Made by a program: the position numbers and the translations under genes
Source of the DNA: Burkholderia sp. WP9
GTDB taxonomy: Bacteria; Pseudomonadota; Gammaproteobacteria; Burkholderiales; Burkholderiaceae
DNA: 64,000 nucleotides
Direction: 5' to 3'
Assembly: GCF_900104795.1 (NCBI RefSeq)
Contig: NZ_FNTG01000001.1
Coordinates: 3,968,001 to 4,032,000, forward strand
Shown: in pieces, positions 38,962-46,749 of the stretch
How the letters are laid out: each line of letters starts with the position of its first letter
Numbering within the stretch: the first letter of the stretch is position 1
The notes under the pieces: model-generated
Database searches by the model: none
What the model was told of the DNA's origin: nothing
What the model saw: the letters and a program-made list of their open reading frames with translations, nothing else

Positions 38962-39699
38962 CTAGGCCAGCGGCGCGCCGCGTTCGGCTGCGCCGATTTC
39001 ACCGTCCGGCACGAACACGTAGCCGCGTCCCCACACGGTTTGCACATAGCGTGGTTCGGACGGATCGACTTCGATCAGCCGGCGCAGACGCCAGATCGAC
39101 ACATCAAGGCTGCGATTGCGATGTATCTCGCTGTTGCCGTGCAGTTTTTCCAGCAACTGCGCGCGCGTGAGCACGGTCATCGCGTGGGTGACGAATATCT
39201 TGAGCATGGCGAATTCGCTCGAACGCAGCGCAATGCGCTCGCCTTCGTGGCGCAATTCGCGCGCCGGGAAATTCACTTCGAAACGGCCGAAGCGATACGG
39301 CGCGCGCTGCTCCGGCGCGCTCGGCGCAATCACGCTGCGACGGCGCAGCACGGTGCGAATCCGCGCAACCAGTTCGCTCGGTTCGAAGGGCTTGCCGAGA
39401 TAGTCGTCCGCGCCGAGTTCGAGGCCGATCACGCGATCGATCGGATCGGCACGCGCGGTCAGCAGAATCACGGGAATGTCGTCGCCGGCCACGCGCAACG
39501 CGCGCAACGCGCTGATGCCGTCGAGCTGCGGCATCATGATGTCGAGGACGATCAGGTCGGGCCGCTCGTTCTGCAATTTGCGCTGCAGGCCGAGGCCATG
39601 TTCGAGCGTGTCGACTTTGAAGCCGCGCCCTTGCAGATATCCGCTGACGAGTTCACGTATCACGGGATCGTCGTCGACGACCAGAATGGATGGGTTCAT
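38962..39699 (-). CDS. OmpR-family response regulator without an adjacent kinase
   Basis: It has 245 residues with the receiver pocket VVDDD, phosphoacceptor D53 (IVLDIMMPQLDG), LTARAD and LGKPFEP, then a winged-helix output domain (RSLDVSIWRLRRLIE, VQTVWGRGYVFVPD). It is a close paralogue of the regulator at 35870-36610, including the MNPxxLxVDDDPVxR start and the recognition helix. No kinase gene adjoins it. It may share the EnvZ-like kinase 3-5 kb away or take phosphate from elsewhere. The 92-base upstream gap separates it from a lipoprotein gene on the same strand. Confidence 0.9.
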   Translation of the reverse strand: MNPSILVVDDDPVIRELVSGYLQGRGFKVDTLEHGLGLQRKLQNERPDLIVLDIMMPQLDGISALRALRVAGDDIPVILLTARADPIDRVIGLELGADDYLGKPFEPSELVARIRTVLRRRSVIAPSAPEQRAPYRFGRFEVNFPARELRHEGERIALRSSEFAMLKIFVTHAMTVLTRAQLLEKLHGNSEIHRNRSLDVSIWRLRRLIEVDPSEPRYVQTVWGRGYVFVPDGEIGAAERGAPLA

Positions 39700-39791
39700 T
39701 CAGGTCATCTTAGAGAACCGCGCGTGCGCAGCAAAGCGCGTCACGCTTTCGAATCCTTTCCCCTGTAAGAGAAAGCAAGCGATCTGTGCGC

Positions 39792-40370
39792 CTAGTTCGC
39801 CTGGGAAGTCTGAATGGTCTGTGGCGGCTGGCGAGAGAAGTCGGTTCGATCGACGACCATTCGCTCGATCAGGCCATTGAGCTTGGTCGATGCCGAAGAG
39901 AAGCGGTCGGTGTTCAGGCCCCCGGTCTGATAGCGGGCGGTGACGAGAATACGGCCGTTCTGAATCAGCGTCAGGTCGATGATCGACAGATACTGGATCG
40001 TTTCGTCGCTGAACGAACGGCGGCCGTAATCGATCGCGGCGTTGTAGACGAGCCGCGCCTCGCAACCGGCGGGCGACGTCCCCGGATTGTAGACCTCCGA
40101 ACGAATGCCGCGCCGGTCGAGCGCGAGTTGCAGCGCCGGCACGAAATCGCCGACCGACACGTTCTGATTCACTTCGATGCAGACGTTGCGCAAGTCAGCC
40201 GGCCGGCCGTTGACGAAGGTCGGCGATGAATAGTTCGCCGCGATCGCGTAGCCCGCCTGAATCACCGAACCGGTGGCGTCGGCGGCCTGGATCAGCGTCC
40301 ACGCGCAGCCGTTCAGGCCGACCGCCAGCGTGGCGGAGACGGCGAGCCACGCGCAGGGACGCTTCAACAT
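39792..40370 (-). CDS. Lipoprotein resembling the Sbal_3080 family
   Basis: A lipoprotein signal (MLKRPCAWLAVSATLAVGLNGC, lipidation at C22) precedes a domain with NVCIEVNQNVSVGDFVPALQ, a variable middle with a second cysteine pair candidate, LSIIDLTLIQNGRILVTARYQ and a closing LNTDRFSSASTKLNGLIERM. This order resembles the Sbal_3080 lipoproteins (C-I-E-x-P-x-V...F, YDA, N-KF..A..K...LV). The start is uncertain: ATG at 40370 gives a standard signal, while ATG 40433 and GTG 40499 are also in frame, and none has a good ribosome binding site. Function unknown. Confidence 0.68.
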   Translation of the reverse strand: MLKRPCAWLAVSATLAVGLNGCAWTLIQAADATGSVIQAGYAIAANYSSPTFVNGRPADLRNVCIEVNQNVSVGDFVPALQLALDRRGIRSEVYNPGTSPAGCEARLVYNAAIDYGRRSFSDETIQYLSIIDLTLIQNGRILVTARYQTGGLNTDRFSSASTKLNGLIERMVVDRTDFSRQPPQTIQTSQAN

Positions 40371-40501
40371 GCGCCACGCAGCCCGCGGGGCTCGCGTGAA
40401 TGCGTGGGCGGGCATGCTCGGCATGAAGGTCATGAGGCGGCGCCAGGTGACGGTCGGTGAATTCCGTAAATCACAGCGGACAACGGCGATCTGGCTCACG
40501 T

Positions 40502-40969
40502 TCAGCGCGTGACGCGCAGGCGCAATTCGTTTTGCCCTTGCACGCTTGCCGTGACGCTGACGCGCCGCGCGGGGGTGGTCACGATGAAATGCTGGCGCGT
40601 CGGCGTATTGATGTCGTGCACGACGTTCGGGAAGCAGGCAGCGATGTCGGCGCCGAATTCTTCCAGCGGATCGGAGACGACACCGTCCGCTTGCCAGTGC
40701 GCGCGCCAGTGGCAGTCGTAGGCATGCGAGTTGGCGCGGCAGTCGTCGGCGCTTTCCGTGCCGGGCAATTGTGCGGCGGCTTGGGTCTGCAACTGCCGGA
40801 AATCAGCGGCGTCGACGATGTGCTTGAGCGCGGGGCAAACGTCGGCGGGCTCGTTAGCCGGGTTAGCCTGGTTCGCTTGTGCCGCATAAGCGGCGCTCGT
40901 GACGAGCAGCGCGCCAAGAGCAAGCGCGAGACGCTGGGTCAAAGGATGGGAGCGGCGATCGAATGACAT
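40502..40969 (-). CDS. Secreted four-cysteine protein of unknown function
   Basis: It has 155 residues with a signal peptide ending about AYAAQAN. The mature part has four cysteines (ADVCPAL, DDCRAN, YDCHWR, AACFPN), suited to two disulfides, and a C-terminal strand pair QHFIVTTPARRVSVTASVQ. I do not recognise a family. It ends 2-130 bases before the Sbal_3080-like gene, depending on that start, and the two are probably co-transcribed. Confidence 0.65.
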   Translation of the reverse strand: MSFDRRSHPLTQRLALALGALLVTSAAYAAQANQANPANEPADVCPALKHIVDAADFRQLQTQAAAQLPGTESADDCRANSHAYDCHWRAHWQADGVVSDPLEEFGADIAACFPNVVHDINTPTRQHFIVTTPARRVSVTASVQGQNELRLRVTR

Positions 40970-41165
40970 GTCGGGAATCCAGTAGCGGTGAATGACGTGG
41001 GGCAGGACGTGGTACGGCCCGCACGACTATCGTCGCCGCCGGAGGGCATTTTCAAAGCGCGGAACAGCTTGCCCGCTTCGCAAATGCTTTCGAACTCTTC
41101 TCGCGTGTTTCGGAATGTTGCGCCGCGTTGCGTTGCCTTGCGCGGCGTGGCGTGCAGTGCGTCGC

Positions 41166-41975
41166 TCAGCCGAGCGTCAGGCCGCCGTCGACGTGGATCA
41201 CCTGGCCGGTGATGTGGCGCGCTTCGTCGGAAAGCAGGAATGCGATCAGCGCGGAGATATCCGTGGGCTCGGCGACATGGCCGAGCGGCGTCGCTTCGGC
41301 GGCGCGAGTCCACACCGATGCATTATCGGCACTCGGTCCGCGATCTTTACGGGTATAGCCGGGCGCCACGCAATTGACTGTCACGCCATGCGGCGCCAGT
41401 TCCGCGGCTGCGGTTTTCGCCAGCGATTCGAGCGCCGCTTTCGCGGCGGCCGTTGCGGCAAACGGCGCGTCCGCGCGGTAGCGATGCGCGACGAACGAGC
41501 TGAGCGCGACCACGCGGCCGCGCTTCGACGTTTCCAGCGCGGGTGTCGCACGTTTGACGAGCGCCGCGAACGCGGCCGGCATGGCCGCGAAGGCTGCGCT
41601 CAACGCGTCGGCATCGAGCGCATTCAGCGTTTGGCGCTGCGCGTGTCCGGCGTTGGCGACCAGTTGATCGAGCGCGCCGAAGTTCGCCAGCGTTTGATGG
41701 ATCACGTGTTCCGCGGCGCCGCGTTCGGCTAGATCGCCGAACACCGTCGCGCAGCGTGCGCCGTTTGCGCTGCAATCGGCGGCGACTTGCGCGAGTCGTT
41801 GGCGCGCTTCGTGATCGGCGCCGCGTGCGTGCAGCATCAGGGCCGAGCGCGGCGCGGCGATGCGCCGGGCCAGTGCGGCGCCAATGCCGGAGCCGGCGCC
41901 GGTGATCAGCACGACACGCTCGAATCCGGCGCAGCCCGCGTCGTTCAGGTCGGCGATGGCGCTTATGACGCTCAT
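41166..41975 (-). CDS. SDR-family protein with an altered catalytic tetrad
   Basis: It has the Rossmann-fold short-chain dehydrogenase pattern: TGAGSGIG cofactor loop (25-32), NAG (108-110), catalytic-type Ser160 (ALSSF) and the end VAPGYTRKD, ITGQVIHVDGGLTLG. The usual YxxxK is replaced by T175-AAA-K179 (FAATAAAKAALE), so the catalytic tyrosine is missing at its normal place. The sequence is otherwise intact at 269 residues. The ATG at 41975 overlaps the stop of the ABC transporter gene by 4 bases, which ties its function to that transporter. The activity cannot be assigned. Confidence 0.85.
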   Translation of the reverse strand: MSVISAIADLNDAGCAGFERVVLITGAGSGIGAALARRIAAPRSALMLHARGADHEARQRLAQVAADCSANGARCATVFGDLAERGAAEHVIHQTLANFGALDQLVANAGHAQRQTLNALDADALSAAFAAMPAAFAALVKRATPALETSKRGRVVALSSFVAHRYRADAPFAATAAAKAALESLAKTAAAELAPHGVTVNCVAPGYTRKDRGPSADNASVWTRAAEATPLGHVAEPTDISALIAFLLSDEARHITGQVIHVDGGLTLG

Positions 41976-43723
41976 GCGGCGATCGCTTCGTCCGAGCGCT
42001 CGACCTCGAGCGTCTCGTCGTGGAACGCAGCGAGCGACTCGCGATGCGCGACACTGACAATCGCCGCCTTCGGCAGCCGTTCCGTGAACAGGCGATACAG
42101 GCGCGCCTCGTTGTCCGCGTCGAGCGCGCTGGTCGCTTCGTCGAGGAACAGATAGTCCGGCTTGTGCAGCAACACGCGCGCGGCGGCGAGGCGCTGTTGC
42201 TCGCCCGGCGAGAGAATGCGGGTCCAGTGTCCCGATTCCTGCAGACGGTCCGCGTATTCCGACAGATGGCAGACGACGAGCGCTTCGCGGCATTCGTCGT
42301 CGGTGTAGGTGTCCACGGAGGAGGGGTAGGCGAGCGCCGCCTTGAGGGTGCCGATCGGCATGTAGCTGACCTGCGGGATGAACATGATGCGCGCGTTGAC
42401 CGGGGCGTCGATCGAGCCGTCGCCGAACGGCCACAGGCCGGCGAGGGCGCGCATCAGCGTGCTCTTGCCTGAACCCGACGGGCCGCGCACCAGCCAGCGC
42501 GAGCCCGGCCGGATCGCCACATCGCGAATGCGCGACAGCGGGTTGCCGTTAGGCAGGGCGAGTTTGAGGCCCTCGGTGGAGAGCTGGTCTTCGTCGACGA
42601 AATGCAGATTGATGCCGCCGTGCGCGGTAGCCGGCGAGACCGATTCCTTCAGCCGCGGTGCGTGCACGACGCGCTTGAATTCACGCAACCGGTTCACGGT
42701 GGCGCGCCATTCGACCAAGGTGCCGTAACTGTTGATGAACCACGAGAACGAGTCGCTGACGGTGCCGAATGCGCTGGAAATCTGCATCAGCACACCGAAC
42801 GTGAAGGCGCCGGCGAAATAGCGGGGCGCGGCGACCACCAGCGGAAAGATGATCGCGATCTGGCCGTAGAAGCTCAGCACGAACGTGAGGCGCTTGGTGT
42901 ACTTCATCACCTGCCACCAGTTGTCGCGGATGCGGCCGAACAGCGAGTGTGCGTTCTTCTTCTCGGTTTCCATACCGTTGTAGAAGGCGATCTGCTCGGC
43001 GTTTTCACGCAGACGGATCAGGCCGAAACGGAAATCCGCCTCGACTTTTTGCGCCTGGTAGTTGATCGGCACGAGCGGATGGCCGACCTTCTGGATGATC
43101 AGCGAACCGACCACGGCGTAGAGTGCCGCGGCCCACACCATATAGCCGGGGATTTCGATCGGCATGCCGCCGAGCGAAATGGTCAGCGCGCCGGCAAGCG
43201 ACCACAGGATCGTGATGAACGACACCAGCGTGACGACCGTGGAGAGCAGGTCGAGCGTGAGTGAAAGGGTGCTGGTGGCGAACGATTGCAGGTCGTCGCT
43301 GATCCGCTGGTCGGGGTTGTCGGCGAGGCGGTCGCGCTCGATCCGGTAGAACGCGCTGTCATTCAACCACTCGTTCAGGTAGCGCGTGGTCAGCCACTGG
43401 CGCCAGCGAAAGCCGAGCATCTGGCGCAGGTAACGGCCGTACACCGCGAGGATGATGAAGCCGAACGCAAGCCCCGAGAACACCATCAGCAGGTGCGGGA
43501 AGTCATGCACGTTCTTGGTTTGCAGCGCGTTGTAGAAGTCGGCGCTCCAGCGATTCAGGCGCACGTTGATCCACACCACGAGCAGATTCATCACGATGAT
43601 CGCGATGAGCAGGCCCCATGCCGTTTTTCGTTCTTCGGAAACCCAGTAGGGTTTGATCAGGCTCCAGGCGGAGACTTTTTCGTCGGGCGGCAGCGCGGGG
43701 CTGGCAGTGGTATTCGGTGTCAT
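41972..43723 (-). CDS. SbmA/BacA/YddA-type ABC transporter, fused permease-ATPase
   Basis: It has an N-terminal membrane domain with about six helices of the SbmA/BacA and ABCD-transporter type (LNRWSADFYNALQTKNVHDF, WRQWLTTRYLNEWL, YRIERDRLADNPDQRISDD), then an ATPase domain with Walker A GPSGSGKST, signature LSPGEQQR and Walker B YLFLDEATSALD. Relatives move peptides, cobalamin or very-long-chain acyl compounds. I chose ATG 43723 because AGGA lies 5 bases upstream (583 residues); ATG 43729 is also possible. A short tandem repeat lies just upstream. It is coupled to the SDR gene by overlap. Confidence 0.92.
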   Translation of the reverse strand: MTPNTTASPALPPDEKVSAWSLIKPYWVSEERKTAWGLLIAIIVMNLLVVWINVRLNRWSADFYNALQTKNVHDFPHLLMVFSGLAFGFIILAVYGRYLRQMLGFRWRQWLTTRYLNEWLNDSAFYRIERDRLADNPDQRISDDLQSFATSTLSLTLDLLSTVVTLVSFITILWSLAGALTISLGGMPIEIPGYMVWAAALYAVVGSLIIQKVGHPLVPINYQAQKVEADFRFGLIRLRENAEQIAFYNGMETEKKNAHSLFGRIRDNWWQVMKYTKRLTFVLSFYGQIAIIFPLVVAAPRYFAGAFTFGVLMQISSAFGTVSDSFSWFINSYGTLVEWRATVNRLREFKRVVHAPRLKESVSPATAHGGINLHFVDEDQLSTEGLKLALPNGNPLSRIRDVAIRPGSRWLVRGPSGSGKSTLMRALAGLWPFGDGSIDAPVNARIMFIPQVSYMPIGTLKAALAYPSSVDTYTDDECREALVVCHLSEYADRLQESGHWTRILSPGEQQRLAAARVLLHKPDYLFLDEATSALDADNEARLYRLFTERLPKAAIVSVAHRESLAAFHDETLEVERSDEAIAA

Positions 43724-43740
43724 GAGCATCCTGAAGTAGT

Positions 43741-43797
43741 GCTGGCCCATTCGGGGCTGGCCCATTGGGGCTGACCCATGTGGGGCTGACCCAGCGG
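43741..43797. repeat. Four 14-15 bp tandem repeats upstream of the ABC transporter gene
   Basis: Units GGCTGGCCCATTCGG, GGCTGGCCCATTGG, GGCTGACCCATGTGG and GGCTGACCCAGCGG follow head to tail, 18-75 bases upstream of the chosen start, in the likely leader of the ABC transporter mRNA. Between 43798 and 44100 I see no gene. Confidence 0.8.
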
Positions 43798-44100
43798 GGC
43801 AGGTCCGTCTGCGGGCTGCCCTGCGGCGGGTTTGCGGTACAGGCCCGGGCGTCGTGCTCGACGAACGCACGCGCGGGTGAGCGTCCGATTCTGGCGCGAA
43901 GCCCTTAAGCGAAAATTAAGTTGCGCCGCGAGGCCTCGCCCCGATACCGCGCGAACGCGGCGTGGCCGTCTGGTGCGCCGGCCGCGCCGCGTTCGTGCGG
44001 CATCTGTGCTGGCATTGTGCCAGAGCACCGCCCCAGGCCGTATTGATTAAGCGAAAGATGGTGCCGGATCAAACCGCGTGCGGCGCGGCGGGGCGCTGGT

Positions 44101-44130
44101 TTGCGGGGGGCGCGTCTTTTATGGTCTAAT
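44101..44130 (+). promoter_or_regulatory. Candidate promoter of the thi operon
   Basis: TTGCGG (44101-44106) and TCTAAT (44125-44130) are spaced by 18 bases, ending about 10 bases before the TPP riboswitch starts. That is the expected layout, but both hexamers are imperfect. Confidence 0.38.
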
Positions 44131-44140
44131 GGACTTCGAC

Positions 44141-44249
44141 GAAACAGGGGTGCTTCGCGCCACAGGCGGCATGGTTTTCATGCTGCGGCGGCGAGGCTGA
44201 GAGAGACCCTTTGCACCCGATCCGGGTAATACCGGCGCGGGAAGTTTCC
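44141..44249 (+). ncRNA. TPP riboswitch (THI element)
   Basis: It has a P1 helix GAAAC/GTTTC (44141-44145 and 44244-44248), GGGGTGC, the conserved CTGAGA (from 44197), the CCCTTTGCACCCGAT pyrophosphate-sensing region and CGGGTAATACCGG. All are in THI-box order. A GC-rich P3a arm (GCGGCATGGTTTTCATGCTGC) extends the aptamer. It precedes thiO-thiS-thiG-thiE and should repress them when thiamine pyrophosphate is plentiful. No T-run terminator is visible after it, so translational control or Rho-dependent termination is likely. Confidence 0.95.
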
Positions 44250-44376
44250 GGAAGCAGCCAGTCTTCCATTCCCCGCCGGGCGGCGTTAGTCATTGGAACG
44301 CGCATTGCCCGGCCGGCCTCACCCGCCGGTTTCGTCCTGGGTACGTGCGTTTTGTTGGCCGTACGGAAAGGACTCG

Positions 44377-44481
44377 ATGACCGCCTATTCTTCAGATATG
44401 TGTTTTGCTCTTCGTCACGCCGCTGGTGCGCCGTGCCGCTTTGCCTTTGCTTGCCATCCTGAATGGGAGTGCGCACGATGA
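44377..44481 (+). CDS. 34-codon small ORF between the TPP riboswitch and thiO
   Basis: ATG at 44377 is preceded by AAAGGA at about 5 bases, a better ribosome site than that of thiO. The peptide MTAYSSDMCFALRHAAGAPC continues to a stop at 44479-44481 and contains four cysteines. Its TGA overlaps the thiO ATG at 44478 as ATGA, so translation of thiO would be coupled to it. It may be a regulatory leader ORF through which the riboswitch acts, or a real small protein. Confidence 0.45.
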   Translation: MTAYSSDMCFALRHAAGAPCRFAFACHPEWECAR

Positions 44482-45608
44482 CGCGTTCTGCGCAACCCGA
44501 TTTCGCCGTTCTCGGCGGTGGCCTGTGCGGGCGGCTGGTCGCGTGGCGTCTCGCCGGTGAGGGGCATCGCGTGGCGCTGTATGAGCGAGGCGATGCCGCC
44601 GGTTCGCAAGCCGCGGCGTGGGTCGCCGCGGCCATGCTTGCGCCGCTCGCGGAAGCCGCGAGTGCCGAGCTGCTCATCACGCGCCTTGGCGCGAGTTCGC
44701 TCGATACATGGCCGCAAGTGCTTGCCGAGTTGCCCGAGCCGGTGTTCTTTCAGCGCAATGGCACGCTGGTCGTCTGGCATCACGCCGACCGCACCGAAGC
44801 ACCGCTGTTCGAGCGCCGCGTGCGCTCCAATGCGCCGGCTGAATTGCTGGACGGCGGTTTCGTCACGCTGTCGGGCGCGCAACTCGGCGCCGCCGAGCCC
44901 GCGTTGGCGGGCCGTTTCAATCAGGGCTGGCTGCTGCCACATGAAGGCCAGCTGGATAACCGTCAGGTGCTGAGCGCGCTGGCCGCGGGCCTCGCGCAAC
45001 GTGGCGTCGAAACGCACTGGAATACCGCGGTCGACGATCGCGCGCTTCCGCCCGCCCGCATCACGATCGACTGCCGCGGTCTCGGCGCGAAGCCCGTGCT
45101 GCCCACGCTGCGCGGCATTCGCGGCGAAGTCGCGCGCGTGCATGCGCCCGGTATCAAGCTGACGCGGCCGGTGCGGCTGCTGCATCCGCGCTATCCGCTC
45201 TATATCGCGCCGAAGCAGGACGATCTCTACGTGATCGGCGCCACCGAAGTGGAAGGCGAGGACATGTCGCCGGTCAGCGTGCGCTCGGCCCTCGAACTGC
45301 TGAGCGCGGCGTTTTCCGTGCATCCCGGCTTCGGCGAGGCACGCATCCTCGAACTGAATTCGCAGTGCCGCCCAACTTTGCCGGATCACCGTCCGGCCTT
45401 GCTGTGGGATGGCGCGCAGACGCTGCGCGTGAACGGCCTGTACCGGCACGGCTACATGATCGTGCCCGAAGTCGCCGACGAAGCCGTGCGCTTCGCCGCG
45501 GCGCTGCTCGACGGCCGCATCGGCGACGCCGATGCTTTCGCCGACTGGCAGCGCGATGCGCGCTGGAGCGAGCTCTTTCAACTGGACGCCGCGCGGGAGC
45601 CGGCATGA
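44478..45608 (+). CDS. thiO: Glycine oxidase ThiO-type FAD oxidoreductase
   Basis: It oxidises glycine to dehydroglycine, the imine used by ThiG to build the thiamine thiazole. The FAD motif VLGGGLCGRLVAWRLAGEG starts near residue 11. DAAO-fold features include SQAAAWVAAAMLAP, GCG-type turns, the substrate region YIAPKQDDLYVIGATE and the closing NGLYRHGYMIVPEVAD. I chose the ATG at 44478 because GGAG lies 7 bases upstream; ATG 44463 is in frame. It has 376 residues. It is the first enzyme gene behind the TPP riboswitch. Confidence 0.93.
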   Translation: MTRSAQPDFAVLGGGLCGRLVAWRLAGEGHRVALYERGDAAGSQAAAWVAAAMLAPLAEAASAELLITRLGASSLDTWPQVLAELPEPVFFQRNGTLVVWHHADRTEAPLFERRVRSNAPAELLDGGFVTLSGAQLGAAEPALAGRFNQGWLLPHEGQLDNRQVLSALAAGLAQRGVETHWNTAVDDRALPPARITIDCRGLGAKPVLPTLRGIRGEVARVHAPGIKLTRPVRLLHPRYPLYIAPKQDDLYVIGATEVEGEDMSPVSVRSALELLSAAFSVHPGFGEARILELNSQCRPTLPDHRPALLWDGAQTLRVNGLYRHGYMIVPEVADEAVRFAAALLDGRIGDADAFADWQRDARWSELFQLDAAREPA

Positions 45609-45673
45609 GCGTTGCGCAAGTGGTCCACACCCAAACGAGCGCCGCATACCATGCCGCTTTCGCCATCGATTGA
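45605..45673 (+). CDS. Possible 22-codon ORF coupled to the thiO stop
   Basis: ATG at 45605 overlaps the thiO stop (ATGA), and the frame MSVAQVVHTQTSAAYHAAFA ends at 45671-45673, 16 bases before thiS. It lies in an 81-base spacer and could carry ribosomes towards thiS, whose own ribosome binding site is weak. It may be chance. Confidence 0.22.
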   Translation: MSVAQVVHTQTSAAYHAAFAID

Positions 45674-45689
45674 ACCGTATTCGAACACC

Positions 45690-45887
45690 ATGGACATTCA
45701 TATCAATCAGAAGCCGTTGTCGCTACCCGAAGGCGCGACTGTCGCCGACGCGCTCGCCGTGTACGGCGCACGTCCGCCGTTCGCGGTCGCGCTGAACGGC
45801 GATTTCGTGGCGCGCACCCAGCATGCGGCGCGCGCGCTGCAGGCGGGCGACAAGCTCGATGTCGTGCAACCCGTGGCCGGCGGCTGA
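45690..45887 (+). CDS. thiS: Sulfur carrier protein ThiS
   Basis: This 65-residue ubiquitin-like protein is activated at its C-terminal Gly-Gly (ending QPVAGG) and carries sulfur as a thiocarboxylate for thiazole synthesis. The beta-grasp core [20 protein letters not shown] and [13 protein letters not shown] are characteristic. The start at 45690 gives the canonical length. No strong ribosome binding site is seen, which fits coupling to upstream translation. Confidence 0.95.
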   Translation: MDIHINQKPLSLPEGATVADALAVYGARPPFAVALNGDFVARTQHAARALQAGDKLDVVQPVAGG

Positions 45888-45933
45888 GCGCCTCGCCGGG
45901 ATGCCCGATTGCAGGAAACCAAGGATTATGCAA

Positions 45934-46749
45934 ATGACCTCCCCCCAGACTGCCGACGCGCTCACGCTCTACGGCCAGACCTTCGCGAGCCGTGTGCTGC
46001 TCGGCACCTCGCGCTATCCGTCGCTGCAATCGCTGTCCGATTCCATCGACGCGGCGCGCCCCGGCATGGTGACCGTCGCGCTGCGCCGGCAAATGAACGA
46101 AGGCGGCGCGGAAGCGGGCTTCTTCGACCTTCTCAAGCGCCACGGCGTACCGCTGCTGCCGAATACGGCCGGTTGCCTGACCGTCGGCGAGGCGGTGACG
46201 ACCGCGCATATGGCGCGCGAAATTTTCGAAACCGAGTGGATCAAGCTCGAACTGATCGGCGACGACTACACATTGCAGCCCGACCCGGTCGGCCTGATCG
46301 AAGCGGCCGCGCAACTGGTCAAGGACGGCTTCAAGGTGCTGCCGTACTGCACGGAAGATCTCGTGATCGGCCGCCGTCTGCTGGACGCTGGCTGTGAAGC
46401 GCTGATGCCGTGGGGCGCGCCGATCGGCACCGGCAAGGGCGTGATCAATCCGTACGGCCTGCGCGTGTTGCGCGAGCGGCTGCCGGACGTGCCGCTGATC
46501 GTCGACGCCGGACTCGGCGTGCCTTCGCATGCGGCGCAGGTCATGGAATGGGGCTTCGACGGCGTGCTGCTGAACACCGCCGTCTCACAGGCCACGCACC
46601 CCGACGCCATGGCGCGCGCCTTCGCGCTCGGCGTCGAAGCGGGCCGCCAGGCTTTTCTGGCGGGGCCGATGGCCGCGCGCGAAAGCGCGCACGCGAGCAC
46701 GCCGGTGGTCGGCATGCCGTTCTGGCATCAAGACGGGAGCGCCGCATGA
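45934..46749 (+). CDS. thiG: Thiazole synthase
   Basis: It condenses deoxyxylulose phosphate, dehydroglycine and ThiS thiocarboxylate into the thiazole phosphate of thiamine. This TIM barrel has the Schiff-base K104 in [11 protein letters not shown]. Other blocks are [38 protein letters not shown] and [24 protein letters not shown] chose the ATG at 45934 ([10 protein letters not shown], 271 residues) because AAGGA lies 8 bases before it; ATG 45928 is too close to that site. It overlaps thiE by 4 bases. Confidence 0.96.
   Translation: MTSPQTADALTLYGQTFASRVLLGTSRYPSLQSLSDSIDAARPGMVTVALRRQMNEGGAEAGFFDLLKRHGVPLLPNTAGCLTVGEAVTTAHMAREIFETEWIKLELIGDDYTLQPDPVGLIEAAAQLVKDGFKVLPYCTEDLVIGRRLLDAGCEALMPWGAPIGTGKGVINPYGLRVLRERLPDVPLIVDAGLGVPSHAAQVMEWGFDGVLLNTAVSQATHPDAMARAFALGVEAGRQAFLAGPMAARESAHASTPVVGMPFWHQDGSAA

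Noticed and set aside
44211..44476. Minus-strand or other-frame small proteins within the thi leader
   Set aside because: They overlap the TPP aptamer or its 3' part and have no start context. Only the 44377 ORF has a good ribosome site and coupling overlap.
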